DNA of 64,000 nucleotides, taken from Branchiostoma floridae (lineage: Eukaryota > Chordata > Leptocardii > Amphioxiformes > Branchiostomatidae). This document shows, piece after piece, positions 33,660-44,879 of this stretch. Positions within the stretch are counted from its first letter, which is position 1. Each line of letters begins with the position of its first letter. Both the position numbers and the translations under genes were made by a program. The DNA is taken from the NCBI RefSeq assembly GCF_000003815.2, contig NC_049986.1:1976497-2040496 (forward strand), in the 5' to 3' direction. Below the pieces are notes generated by a model. The model was not told the DNA's origin. It was given only the letters and a program-made list of their open reading frames with translations, and did not search any database.

Positions 33660-33727
33660 GTAATGATCATAGCGTTTGTCAGGGACGTCCCTCGGATAGG
33701 ATGATATATGGTGGTCCCGTTTCATAA
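33660..33727 (+). mobile_element. SINE fragment
   Basis: GGGACGTCCCTCGGATAGGA and the following GGTGGTCCCGTTTC match the central domain of the SINE at 34255-34640 (GGGCCGTCCCTTGGATAGGA, GGAGGTCCCGTGTC). Head and tail are missing. Confidence 0.4.
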
Positions 33728-33839
33728 GGAAACCTGGTGAGGCAGTATATCGAGCATGCGATACAAACAAAGCATATTAACATCAGACTAGCATTCCCCC
33801 TTTTTGATGCATTTTTGTGTATATTTGTGTCCATTTATG

Positions 33840-34110
33840 TTTAAACAAATTGACAAGAACACGTTTAATCACTACATAAGAAGAGAGGCATACGTCGGCA
33901 AAGAAGAAGACACACCGAACGCACTGCTGAAAATACACGTGAACGAAATACAAGTGTTTATCTCATCATTGTTCTCCGATACGTTTTTCACAGACCAATC
34001 TGAGTATAGTTTTAAAAAAGGGCCTTTCCAGACGGGTTGACAGATTACATTACGTGAGGGTATCCAGTGGTGTCTGCTCTTTCCTAAAACCAATCTTCCA
34101 AGTGTAAAAT
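33840..34110 (+). repeat. Segment duplicated on both sides of the LRR gene (right copy)
   Basis: This is the counterpart of 28860-29160 (GACACACCGAACGCACTGCT, CGATACGTTTTTCACAGACC, GACAGATTACATTACGTGAG). It is not followed by an LRR gene here. Confidence 0.5.
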
Positions 34111-34254
34111 ATGGAATTTTTAGATTGATTCTCAGATAAAAGAACACGACAGTATCCGTTGCTACTTCTCTACAGAGTTTAAAAACGCTCGAGTAAGAGA
34201 GGTCGACTGACGAATCGTTGCCCTGTAAATGGTGTATATAAGAAATAAAAAGAG

Positions 34255-34640
34255 ATCGTGTGGCACAGCGACAGCGTGTTTACCTCGGGACCGAGAGGTC
34301 TCGAATTCGAATCCGGCTGCCATGTCACCGAACATGTGCGTTAGGAAAGAAACTCACTTTACACGACTTTCCTCACTTCAGTCAGGTAAAAAAATGAGTA
34401 CCTAGTTTCGGCTAGGGCCGTCCCTTGGATAGGACGTTAAATGGAGGTCCCGTGTCTGGTAATAGTCATACACGTAAAAGAACCCGCTGCACTTACCGAA
34501 AAGAGTAGGGTCCTCCCGCGGTGTAAGTGGATCATACCATTCCGGATAAATGGGGTAGGCAATTTCCCGAGCAGTATCGTAACCAGTTCTTCGCCCATTG
34601 AGTCAGTTAGTTGAACTTGCTGAAGCTCGATGTTTCTGAC
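34255..34640 (+). mobile_element. tRNA-derived SINE
   Basis: The head resembles a tRNA with box A (TGGCACAGCGACAGCGTG) and box B (GAATTCGAATCC near 34303-34314), both needed for RNA polymerase III transcription. A body with TTGGATAGGACGTTAAATGG and AGGTCCCGTGTCTGG follows, a central-domain arrangement seen in metazoan SINEs. There is no open acceptor-stem pairing, so it is not a tRNA gene. The exact 3' end is uncertain. Confidence 0.65.
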
Positions 34641-34963
34641 TTAGGAGAAGAGATGCCTCCACCGTGAGCGTAGGTCAGTGCCTAGAAGTGGTCAATGGCC
34701 TTGCACTGAGCAAACTCGTTAAAAACAGGCACTTGCAACTAGCCTTGGCAGTTCAGTTACCAAACGATAGGCTGGAAACAAGGCGTTCTTACATTTCTTG
34801 AAGTGAGCGTTCGCCGATCTCCACAAAACGGTATAACTACCAACAAGCAAAATGTGCAGTAACTATGCATTCAGGTGCAAACGTTTCATATTACGACAGG
34901 TCGTTTTTGGTCTGGTTATTTGCACAAGTAGACGAAACACCACGACAAGGCGGTTCCATGTAC

Positions 34964-35100
34964 TCTCCAAGCAGAGGTTGGTGGAGAAGATTGTACCTTT
35001 TTTCTCATATCTCCCGTTCTGTCTGTTGATTGGGGTGTCCCGACATATGAGATATGAGAAAAGGGCCATAGTCTTCCCCACCAACCTCTGTTTGGAGAAC
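34964..35100. repeat. Inverted-repeat hairpin element
   Basis: CTCCAAGCAGAGGTTGGTGG and TTTTCTCATATCTC on the left pair with GAGATATGAGAAAA and CCACCAACCTCTGTTTGGAG on the right. The arms are about 50 bp and the spacer is short. CTCCAAGCAGA also occurs alone at about 60923 and 62958. Probably a miniature transposable element. Confidence 0.6.
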
Positions 35101-35427
35101 AGGTTTCATACAGTGTCCCGGTTTCTACCGTTAATAGGTATGTAAAAACGAGATCTTGTAACGTTTGTTTGTGTTGAAATCATATGGATTTATTATGTTG
35201 TCCAAAATGGAACTTATGTGGTCCCATTTTATGGTTCAGTACGTACACTATCGTGTTAGCAACCCTGATACTCATTGGCCCAAACCGTGATGATGAATAC
35301 TAGAAACATCTAAATAAGGAAAACGTCCGTATACTGCGATGTCTTTCTGTCAGTCAGGGTACATACTGGTGCGTCATTGAGATATAGAGACATACCAGTC
35401 CAACCATACTTTTGAGTCATGTTGCCT

Positions 35428-35433
35428 TTTATT
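35428..35433 (-). terminator. Poly(A) signal of ZNF4
   Basis: TTTATT on the + strand within CATGTTGCCTTTTATTGAAG, the inverse of the ZNF2/ZNF3 signal context. It lies about 960 bp after the ZNF4 stop. Confidence 0.6.
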
Positions 35434-36392
35434 GAAGACATGTTAGTTATTCCGTTGATAATATAGCACATATTCATGTCACATGTTCTATTACAGCTAA
35501 GTTATCATATTGACAGAGATGAGTTCACGTTAAAATTACGTCATATTTACGAACAAAATCTCTAGAGAAATTCCAGTTGTCAGGATGTCGAACAGACAGG
35601 AGGTGTCGTGTTTAGGTACTGATTAACGGTCTCAATGGCACATCTCGTGTACACGTAAACTAAATATATCTATCTATAAGCAAGCGAGAAAGAGAGAGAT
35701 AAAAGCGGTACAATGTAATATAACATTACAATACCAACAACCTTCAGGTTTCAAGGACAATATCTTACAATAAGGTCAATTGTATGTCTATACCAGACAA
35801 GTCTATACAGTTAATAACTAAACAGTCCCAGGCAATGTACATGTAAATACATTCTGTATGTTAGCCACACTCAAATATCCTAAAACTTAGGGAGACGCCT
35901 ACATTCTTCTAACCACCTAACTACGATGACCAGGCGATCTAGTATTCAATACAATGTGAAATAAAGAAGAATGCACACCATTTTCAATGGTTCATTTGGC
36001 GGCAATCTTCCCCATGCATGTCGAAACCATGTGCACCACTATTCCTACATTTCAACAACAAAATTGAAGTTGCAGTCCCAACTTCAGTTAGTGTGATCTG
36101 AATGCAATCAAATCACGAGTCTTTCTGTCCTTAATTAAATGTCTTTCTAAACAGCCCGCTGTCATCAAATGCTATAATGAAGCATCGGACTTGCGCCAGT
36201 GACTGAAACATACACGCGTAAGAATGTTGGTTCGTGGTCTCTGTTTGTACGTACTTGTTTCTTGCGGCCACCCTCAACGCAGAACTTGCCTGTAACTATC
36301 ATATCGGTAGCTTTAAACATTCATTGCTGTGGGTTCGCATGTGGCTCCGGAGATTGTCTGACTAGCGAAAGCTCTGAGTCTTACTGCATCCT

Positions 36393-37295
36393 TTACACCG
36401 GTAGGGCTTCACCAGTGTGAGTCCGCATATGGCTCTTCAGTTGACCCAACCTGCTGAACTGTCTGCTGCACTCCTTACATCTGTAAGGTTTTTCACCGGT
36501 GTGGGTTTTTATATGTGTCTTCAGATTACTCAGCACACTAAAATGTCTGCTGCACTTCTCACATTTGTAAGGTTTCTCACCTGTGTGAATCCGCATGTGA
36601 ATTTTCAGAGAACCGAGGACACTGAACTGTTTGCTGCATTCTTCACACTTATATGGTTTCTCCCCGGTATGAGTCTGCATGTGTGTTTTCAGTTTGTCCA
36701 GCTGACTGAACTGTCTGCCGCACTCCTCACATTTGTAAGGCTTCTCACCTGTGTGAGTCATTTTATGCTTCTTCAGATTACCCTGCTGACTAAACTGTCT
36801 GCTGCATTCATCGCACCTATAGGGCTTCTGACTGGTATGAGTTCGCATGTGTCTCTTCAGATTACCAAGCCGACTGAACTGTTTGCTACATTCTTCGCAC
36901 CTGTAACGCTTCTCACCGGTATGAGTCCTCATATGACTCTTCATATGGTCAAACTGACTAAACTGTCTGCCGCACTCTTCACATTTGTAAGGTTTATCAC
37001 CGGTGTGAGTCTGCCTGTGCCTCTTTAAATGCCCCTGCTCACTAAACCGTTTGCTACACTTATCACACTTATACGGTCTCTCTCCAGTGTGGGTTCTCAT
37101 ATGTCTCTTCAGATTACCCAGCACACTAAACCGCCTGCTACACCCCTCACATCTAAATGGTCTCTCGCCAGTGTGAGTACGCACGTGTCTCTTCAAGTCA
37201 TTCAGTTTGTGAAACTCCTTACCGCACTGGCCACACTTGTGTGTGCGTGGAAGAGGCTCTTCTTGTTTCCGATGAGATACAGCCGGGGTCGCCAT
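36393..37295 (-). CDS. ZNF4: C2H2 zinc-finger protein, ten fingers
   Basis: The most intact paralog: MATPAVSHRKQEEPLPR followed by ten canonical C2H2 fingers with TGEKPY-type linkers and no interruption. The start exon follows an acceptor (CATCCCTGCAG) at about 37319; the Met used is the family ATGGCGACC, although the frame is open 17 codons further upstream. Fingers carry varied recognition cores (HKLNDLKRH, SEQGHLKRH, SQQGNLKKH, SQLDKLKTH, SRLGQLKSH), suggesting sequence-specific DNA binding in the nucleus. There is no KRAB, BTB or other effector domain. The end has lost two bases (HTGEALPV-stop), cutting off an eleventh finger whose remains (YRCKGCS ... SDNLRSHMRTHS) follow at about 36310-36390. 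A plausible functional gene of about 300 residues. Confidence 0.85.
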   Translation of the reverse strand: MATPAVSHRKQEEPLPRTHKCGQCGKEFHKLNDLKRHVRTHTGERPFRCEGCSRRFSVLGNLKRHMRTHTGERPYKCDKCSKRFSEQGHLKRHRQTHTGDKPYKCEECGRQFSQFDHMKSHMRTHTGEKRYRCEECSKQFSRLGNLKRHMRTHTSQKPYRCDECSRQFSQQGNLKKHKMTHTGEKPYKCEECGRQFSQLDKLKTHMQTHTGEKPYKCEECSKQFSVLGSLKIHMRIHTGEKPYKCEKCSRHFSVLSNLKTHIKTHTGEKPYRCKECSRQFSRLGQLKSHMRTHTGEALPV

Positions 37296-37721
37296 GTTCG
37301 ATAGGTCTTGTAGGGTCACTGCAGGGATGAAAATGAATTGAAACATTTAGGAAAAAACAGTTGATTTCTTAAAACATGTAGTCCACTTAAACGACTCAGT
37401 TCTCGAGTACAAGCAACGTTAAGTATTACTAAGTTACTTGATGAAAATTTTTACTGCCTCCTTACAAACGCCAGGATCCGTATGACAAGCAAAGCGGTCT
37501 TGTATGATTGAAAGTTCCTTGCAGTTAGCTTCCTTTGCAGACTTCTAGCAGTGCTGGCTGGGAGTGCAGAGATCTGTCACATTTCCTATCCTAGGCCCTG
37601 CCAAACTGTTTGTGGAAACGCAACATTTAAGTTTATGCCAATTGATATGCACGTGGAATGCTGTACAATGATCTTTTCCGTTTTTTTCCCCAAACTGCTA
37701 TTTGTGTCTACCCTTTCCGTG

Positions 37722-37894
37722 GATCGGTGGTTCAATAGTAGAAATTGGACAATTAGTCAATAGTACGCTTTGGGATTCAGCCGACAAGAGAAGTAATTTC
37801 CTCACCGCGGGGCCTGGTAGAGGCTACCTCTAGCGGGCCGACTCTCCTAGCGTACTGTTGACTAATTGTCTAATTTCTACTATTAGACCACCGA
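37722..37894. mobile_element. Miniature inverted-repeat element in ZNF4 intron 1
   Basis: CGGTGGTTCAATAGTAGAAA at the left and its near complement TTTCTACTATTAGACCACCG at the right, with arms of about 45 bp (also GACAATTAGTCAA, AGTACGCT) around an ~80-bp GC-richer centre. It lies in the presumed first intron of ZNF4. Non-coding. Confidence 0.75.
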
Positions 37895-38356
37895 CCTCGT
37901 AGCCTGGTTGAGGCTAACTTGAATTGTTTTTCATCCAAGACACAAGCCCTTGTCTATTTGAGACGATGACATCTTGTTGCTTGGTTGGTAGCATATGTCA
38001 ACACTTTGACCTTTGTACATATGGCATCCGTGGAAGCTAGTCTCCGTGTTTCCAGCAGGTCAGGGCCTACACAGACCAGCCACTCGGCTCACGGTTGTGC
38101 TATTAGGGATAATACGTACGAACCCAAAATGAATATTTACTACGCAAAGGTTGTGGTCGGGTATAAGACCCCGACATGGGCCCGCATTTCTAAAATCGTG
38201 GAATGTGCAAATTTCATTGTGGGTATGCTTACAAGAATAGAAGTTTAGGTACTAAGTTTGATATTAGCCTAACTAGTTTGACTACTATATATCTGTGAGA
38301 CGTGATTCAACCTACGCTATAGGTGTATATGCTATATAAGTGCGTAAAACACTTTG

Positions 38357-38593
38357 CATCAAAGTATTACACTACAAACTACAGCACCTTACATGCTACA
38401 GAGGGACTATCTAACACGTTCACATACCTGACTCCATAATCAAAGTATTACACTACAAACTACACAACCTTACATGCTACAGAGGGACTATCTAACACGT
38501 TCACATACCTGACTCCATAATCAAAGTATTGCACTACAAGCTACACAACCTTACATGCTACAGAGGGACTATCTAACACGTTCACATACCTGA
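38357..38593 (-). repeat. 81-bp tandem array, three units (ZNF4 copy)
   Basis: On the minus strand the units read GGAGTCAGGTATGTGAACG ... ACTTTGATTAT, as in ZNF2 and ZNF3. The array is cut at its upstream end by the LINE at 38594-42592; the rest of the block continues at 42593. Confidence 0.85.
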
Positions 38594-38955
38594 GGTCAGA
38601 GGTCAGCTATAGCAGTGGCACCCACTTTTGGTAGGCTCCTCCGAATTTGCGTATTTCCTTCGTTTCCTTATTCTATTTTGCTTCATATTTCAGTTCAGGG
38701 CTCACTTTGTTATTGAGACCTACAGGAGCCAGTCCTACTGGCTTTATACTTATGTTACAGTTATCTTTTGCGTTGCTTTGTTCTGCTTGATTTTAGTTGT
38801 CATGGGGAGCCTATCGCAGGGTGGTATGCCATACATGTGTAACGCCTGACACATTGTATCACTCTAGTTTAGGTAACAGACCACAGAAGTTCATTGTACT
38901 GACATTGTTTTTTTTTGTTTTGTGATCGCCTGGAAACCCAAGTGCTTTCACCAGA

Positions 38956-41900
38956 ATGAACATTAATCTTAGATTGTACAGAGCGCGTATCGGCTTATTT
39001 GGCCCAATTCCTCAGTTATGCTTGTACAAAGACAACAATGTAAGATGGCGGTTCTACCAGGTGTTGCTGATTACCATATGTCTCATCCTTACCTCTAACC
39101 AAAATGGCATCCTAACGGCAGCCAATCAGGAAAACGAGCTGAAAACAAATCAGTTAATACATCATTGGCAAAACGCAAGCCAACAGGTGACAAGCCTGTA
39201 CCATAAGAATTTACTGACTGAGCAATGTAATGACCAGGTTAACTTGATTTGTCTGGCATTTGACATCCATCCAAACCCTGGACCAATTAGCAGCACCTGT
39301 GGTACCTGCAGTAAGAGAGTCACCAACAAACAAAGAGCCATATGCTGTGATACTTGCGATACCTGGTTTCATGCGTCTTGTGTAAACCTGTCAACCGAGG
39401 ACTATGATTACATGTATTTGTCAAACAGTAGCGATCAGTGGGATTGTTTTGGTTGTACCATGCCAAGTGCATCTCGTTCCTTCTTTGAAGACTGTACTAA
39501 CCTATCAGAACAGTATCAAGCCAATGATAGCATTTTGTCAGATAATCTAGACTATCAGACTGTTTTTGACCAGTTAAAATCAAAAAAGGGTCTCAAAGTA
39601 GCACATCTTAATATACGTAGTTTATTACCAAAACTTGATGAGTTAAGAGCCGGCATGATACACAATCCCATTGATGTGCTAGCGCTCACGGAAACCTGGT
39701 TGGACGCCAGTATTGACGACAATGAATTGTACATATCCAACTACACGCTTTACAGAAAGGATAGAGACCGTCATGGGGGTGGCGTGGCTTGTTATGTAAA
39801 TGATCGTCTGCAACATAATTTGATTTCTGAGTTAACCGATTTTAACATAGAAAACGTCTGGGTGGAGATTAGATATTCAATAGGGAAACCTATTGTTATT
39901 GGTACAGTATACCGCCCACCGAGCGCAACCACACAATTCTTTGATACCCTTGAACCAGCCATGACCGCCGCCACGGCGCTATCTGATGAGATTTTTGTAC
40001 TTGGAGATCTGAATTGTGACACTCTTTCTAAAAGTTCGAGTAAAAAAATAGACAACCTTTGTAACTTGTTTCAAGCATCTCAACTCATAGATAAGCCAAC
40101 ACGTATTACTGAAAACTCATCTACCTGCATTGATGTCATTATAACAACTAGTCCGGAGAATGTTACGGACTATGGTGTGTGCTCGACCGGACTCAGTGAC
40201 CACTCGTTTATCTACGTCACAAGGAAGGTCAGACAACCAAGAGGTACTCCCAGAACAGCCACAGTCCGTTCGTACAGAAACTTCGATGAATCGTCTTTCC
40301 AAGAGGAACTGTTTAATGCGCCCTGGAGCAAGGTGGAGGAACACGCTGATGTTAACGGCGCACTGGACTGTTTTCATTCTATACTACATAACATTTGTGA
40401 TAAACACGCTCCGTGGGTGACCGTACGTATTCGAGGACACGAGCCACCCTGGATGACGCAGGAATATCTGTCGTTGGCCCGTGACCGAGATTACTACTTT
40501 CACCGAGCTAAAAAGACAAAACAACCAGGGACTTGGGAGACAGCAAAACGATTGCGCAACAAATGTAACAATATGGCACAATGCCTGAAGAAAACGTACT
40601 ACCGAAGTGAAATTGAGTCTAAGCAAAATGATAGTAAAGGCCTTTGGTCAAGCTTAAAAACACTCTTGCCAGGTCAAACTAAACACGCTGATAAAGTTCC
40701 TAAACAAAGTGAAAACAACATTGCGAATGAATTCAATTCATATTTCACTTCCATTGGAGCCAAACTAGCCGCAGCCTTCTCTAGTGTTTATATGGCAACT
40801 ATAGGGCCTCCTAAGTCTATGTTCAGTTTTGCCGACATACCAACAGAGTTCACACACCAACAATTGCTGAACATCCCTCTTGGCAAGAGCACAGGGGTGG
40901 ATGGAGTAAGTAGCAGGCTGATCCGCCACGCTGCTCCAGCAATTGCAGCACCACTGACGTACATATACAACCTATCACTCTCCACAGGAACAGTACCCAC
41001 TGGCTGGAAGAAAGCCAAGGTCACACCGCTATACAAAGATGGGGACAAAACTGACTGCAGTAACTACAGACCTATATCAGTAATTCCATCTTTTATGAAA
41101 ATATTGGAGAAAGCAATACATACACAAGTCTACAACTTCCTTACCGAGCATAAGATTCTGAATCCTTCACAGTCAGGTTTCAGACCAAAACACTCAACAA
41201 CAACAACATTAATCAATGTGACAGACACGATCCTAGATAACATGGACAAGGGGCTTTTGACAGGTGCTGTCTTTTTGGACCTGAAAAAGGCCTTCGACAC
41301 GGTGTCTCATGAAATTCTTCTTGACAAACTACGGATAAATGGCATACAAGACAACGCATTGCTGTGGTTTGAGTCATACCTGTCAAATAGGTGTCAGGTA
41401 ACAGTTGTAGACGGCACCATAAGTGATTGTCTTGGTATAGCTGAAGGCGTACCACAAGGGTCTGTTCTCGGACCGCTATTGTTTATATTGTACATAAATG
41501 ATATGCCAAACTACATAAGCCATGGTCAAATAGTACTCTATGCTGATGACACAGCACTGTTTTACGCATCAAAGTCTGTCGCTGATATAAACAGAGCGTT
41601 GAATGCTGATCTCTGCAATATTGAGAAGTGGTTGGATGCAAACAGGCTAACTCTCAATGTCCGTAAATGCAAGTCTATGCTTTTTGGCACTATAAGAAGG
41701 CTGCGTCTAGAAACAGAAGAACTAAATCTTACCCTTTCTGGTACTTATTTGGAAGTTGTTGCATGTTTTAAATATCTAGGTGTTTGGTTTGATTCCTGTC
41801 TTACATGGAGTATACACATTAACAAACTATGCAGTACGGTGTCCTCTAGGTTGGGAGTGTTAAGACGTTTAGTACCCATTTTACCACCTAAGACACTTTC

Positions 41901-42165
41901 CATGCTGTTTAACTGTATGATTCTTCCTAAGATTGATTATTGTGATACTGTATGGGGCAACTGCGGAAAATCTCTCTCTGACAATCTCCAGAAACTCCAA
42001 AACCGTGCAGCACGGCTTGTGCTCGGTCTGTCACGTAGATCACATGTAGATAATGACCATCTGTCTACATTAGGTTGGAAATCTCTGGCATCTCGTAGGA
42101 AAATGCACCTCCTGCAAACCGTCTTCAAGTCAATCCATCGGCAGTTACCAGAATACTTACAAATA
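38956..42165 (+). CDS. LINE polyprotein: 2A-like motif, PHD finger, APE endonuclease, reverse transcriptase
   Basis: At least 1070 residues are open before the gap. In order: an N-terminal segment with a hydrophobic stretch (about 35-46), a 2A-like DIHPNPGP at 103-110, a PHD-type C4HC3 finger (115-167: CGTC, CDTC, FHASC, CFGC), an APE-like endonuclease (about 214-430: HLNIRS, LTETWLD, GDLNCD, GLSDHSF) and a reverse transcriptase (about 690-960: FLDLKKAFDTVSH with Asp775, GVPQGSVLGPLLF, YADD at 862-865). Then follows the thumb region (FKYLGVWFDSCLTW, NRAARLVLG). The endonuclease nicks the target and the RT copies the RNA at the nick. No lesion is seen in the visible part. The few residues after the gap (IYVYVY...) are more likely 3' UTR. 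Confidence 0.92.
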
Positions 42166-42423
42166 NNNNNNNNNNNNNNNNNNNNNNNNNNNNNNNNNNN
42201 NNNNNNNNNNNNNNNNNNNNNNNNNNNNNNNNNNNNNNNNNNNNNNNNNNNNNNNNNNNNNNNNNNNNNNNNNNNNNNNNNNNNNNNNNNNNNNNNNNNN
42301 NNNNNNNNNNNNNNNNNNNNNNNNNNNNNNNNNNNNNNNNNNNNNNNNNNNNNNNNNNNNNNNNNNNNNNNNNNNNNNNNNNNNNNNNNNNNNNNNNNNN
42401 NNNNNNNNNNNNNNNNNNNNNNN
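42166..42423. other. Assembly gap (258 N) in the LINE
   Basis: It interrupts the C-terminal part of the LINE ORF. The length, unlike 100, suggests an estimated gap size. The ORF seems to continue through it only because N was treated as open. Confidence 0.99.
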
Positions 42424-42592
42424 ATTTATGTTTATGTATATATTGTTACTTTGATTTGTTCATTTGATTTGTATCTTATTTCTTGTTATGCTATTTTGTG
42501 TACAGGGCACAACTGAAAAGCAGAACGCATAGTACTGAGTTGTCCACCCTGTCTAAATAAAACAGAAATAAATAAATAAATAAATAAATAAA

Positions 42593-42795
42593 ACCTGACT
42601 CCAAGGTATCGAACTGACTGAGCAGACAAGTGCACCTTTCAAGCTTAACTAACATAACAATAGAAGATCTACTTAGCCAATGAGAATAATGCTCTCATTA
42701 GCTTCAACCAATCAGGACTCAACTCTACTAATGTGTGCAAGCCCCACCTCCCGTACGGTCTAACCTATCAATAGCCCAAATTACATACATGTACA
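42593..42795 (-). promoter_or_regulatory. Putative ZNF4 promoter and first exon, split from its array by the LINE
   Basis: Read on the minus strand: GGGCTATTGATAGGTTAGAC, CTGATTGGTTGAAG, CTCATTGGCTAAGTAG, CTATTGTTATGTTAGTTAAG and TTCGATACCTTGGAGTCAGGT, then the LINE tail. It is equivalent to the ZNF2 and ZNF3 blocks. With the LINE in place its own donor reads CAG|GTTTTATT instead of CAG|GTATGTG. Confidence 0.45.
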
Positions 42796-42954
42796 ACAGT
42801 CAAAAGTCATGGCCGCTTAGCATGTTCAAAATCTCTTGCTAGAGGAGAAGCACCAATAGTATGCAAGAAGAAGTGCCAAGTGCTCATGTCTAGCGGAACA
42901 ATAGACATAAAACAAGGATGTCAACAACAACAGCAAAATCTCCGGGGTTAGGCC

Positions 42955-43990
42955 ATAGTACCCTATCCGCAGTGACCCCAGGCGAATCTCCGGAAGAAGG
43001 TTAAGGTATGGGCAAAAAAGTCCGGAGTGTCGACCGAAGGGTCACTGAACGGTCTACGAGCAGAGAATGGAAAAAAGGGCGGGAGGGCGGGTGTTTTAGT
43101 GCCCTTACTTCCCCAAACGTCCCACGTCTCTTGTGCAACACATCCACGGCAACGGGGACGGTCTGACAAAAGCTACACCAATCTTCTTGTCCGCGGCTGG
43201 ATTAGCGAATGTTCGGTGGGCTGCCCTAAACTCATCCAACATCTTCTTCTTCTTCGCCGCATCCCAGCTACCTCCAAAGCGGGCTACCACAGCTTTCCAA
43301 TTCCCGCTATCCAGTGTCTTACCAAAAGAATCTTACTTCATCCAAACCCCGCCAGACATTCTAGATCATTTGCCGCCCTATCTCTTTTCCCTTTTGGAAC
43401 CGAGTTCAAAGCCATCCGCGGTAGAAGTATACCAGGCCTAGCCACCTCTCCCGCGCTTGACGAACGCAACAATAGACCCCTCTCCATGTTCCTAGTTCAA
43501 GATGTGTTGTTACCATCTCCAGGATGGTGTCAAGCTCTTGATGTCGCTTGACAAGTTTCTAAACCGTACGAAACCTCACAAAGCTCAGACGCATTATGGA
43601 TTCAATTTAGTTCCCAGCTTCATAGGCCTGTCTTTCCATACCCTCTTCATATCTTTATACCATCCACTTAAAATCATACACCCTCAAGTCACTTCCGTCC
43701 ATGTCCCTCTACTTCTATAAAGCTCCCCAGCTACCTCCGTCCGACCTCTCCGGCGTAGCTCGGCCAACATATGGGAATGAAAGGCGCAGGGCGTATAAAA
43801 GGTTCTATGCACAGGTGAGGATGTACAGGTGGTTAATGAGAGCACGTGGACTGCTCCCGACCAGGTGTCGCCTCTTAACGACGCGAAACCCGGTCAGAAG
43901 CAATCATGTGCCTCATTTGGAATAGTACCCTATCCGCAGTGACCCCAGGCGAATCTCCGGAAGAAGGTTAAGGTATGGGCAAAAAAGTCC
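42955..43990. repeat. ~0.97-kb unit between 69-bp direct repeats
   Basis: ATAGTACCCTATCCGCAGTG ... GGGCAAAAAAGTCC occurs at 42955-43023 and again at 43922-43990. The enclosed stretch has a 174-residue open frame (43027-43551) of unusual composition and no recognised domain. It could be an element that created long direct repeats or a local duplication. Confidence 0.5.
43741..43926 (+). repeat. Exact 186-bp repeat, copy 1
   Basis: Identical base for base to 52191-52376, offset 8450. One frame is open through it in both copies and ends at the same stop: DLSGVARPTYGNERRRAYKR then FYAQVRMYRWLMRARG. The protein is basic and unfamiliar. The flanks differ completely on both sides. Confidence 0.8.
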
Positions 43991-44818
43991 TCCGTGGTCC
44001 CACCTCCATGCGCACCATCTCGGGCTTGTTTCATCACGTAAAGCTTTCCGAATCTTACCCACGTCTTGACTTCCACACCTTTCACCTTTCCTCAAACCTC
44101 AAACCTTTTCCCCACACCTCATTACTTTCCCCAAACCTCAACACTTTCCCATACCTAAACCAGCTATTATCGCAGACTCCGAAGTTGTCTTTATTTCCTT
44201 TCGCTGTCCACAAAAGCACGTCACCGCCTCCCTGTCTAGCACTACATTTTGACTCGTCTTACTGATATCTTCACCGACAACACTCTCTCGGATTGTGCAT
44301 ATGTACTAGTTCTCACTCATGAGACAAAGCCACCGTCCAAACTTCTTTTTTTTTGGGTTTTATCACACTTGTGGGCGGAAAAAACGACGTATCACAGTAC
44401 CTATCTTTCACGTCCTGCGTTCAACAAACGCCAGGTTGAGCTTCCGTTAACCCTCACCAAAGTTAATTATAACGGTTTGCCCACGCACTGACGAGAGCAC
44501 CTCTTGTCTAGGAGAACCCAAACAATTCTGCTTACAATCCCAACGAAAAGTCGTTATGAAGTCAGTTTTCCTACGAACATGGGCACTGTCTGTCCGGGGT
44601 GATACCCTGCCTTTCATATGGATCTTCTCTTGCAGTTTTTGCAGTCACCGGGTCGCTGTAATACCCAATCCCCATCCCGCGTGGAAGTTGATGGCAAAAT
44701 TCCATACCAAACCATCTGACATTGCCAATTACTTTACCAACAACTAGTATTATATTGACAAAAACAAAACTTACAGAACAGATATTGATCTTCCAAATCC
44801 AACTGTGACTGAACTGAA
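43991..44818. other. No gene recognised
   Basis: C/T-rich sequence with short frames of low-complexity Ser/Pro/Leu composition. I see nothing I can name. Confidence 0.4.
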
Positions 44819-44879
44819 TTGATCAACATAATATATCTGGAGGCCTACCTAAATACCATCACATATTCCATTCGACTTT

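Larger units (their letters stand above)
38594..42592 (+). mobile_element. CR1/L2-type LINE, ~4 kb, antisense to ZNF4
   Basis: It begins at GGTCAGAGGTCAGC and ends in an (AAAT)n tail. It is flanked by ACCTGA at 38588-38593 and 42593-42598, a target duplication that restores the pre-insertion order GGAGTCAGGTATGTG on the minus strand. It contains a ~360-bp 5' UTR (with a 73-residue hydrophobic frame of doubtful meaning at 38628-38849), one long ORF and a short 3' UTR. A 258-N gap removes the end of the ORF. It appears nearly full length. Confidence 0.85.

Noticed and set aside
34261-34320. A tRNA gene at the polymerase III boxes.
   Set aside because: Boxes A and B are present but the arms do not fold into a cloverleaf with an acceptor stem, and a SINE body follows.
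36417-37304. Open frames antisense to the zinc-finger genes (MSPHMALQ...).
   Set aside because: They are the complement of repeated TGEKPY/HMRTH codons and occur opposite all four ZNF copies.
42424-42516. C-terminus of the LINE ORF after the gap (IYVYVYIVTL...).
   Set aside because: AT-rich and unlike a LINE C-terminus; joined only because N was treated as open.
43027-43551. A 174-codon open frame.
   Set aside because: No domain, no conserved relative in the window and an odd composition; it lies inside a unit bounded by direct repeats.
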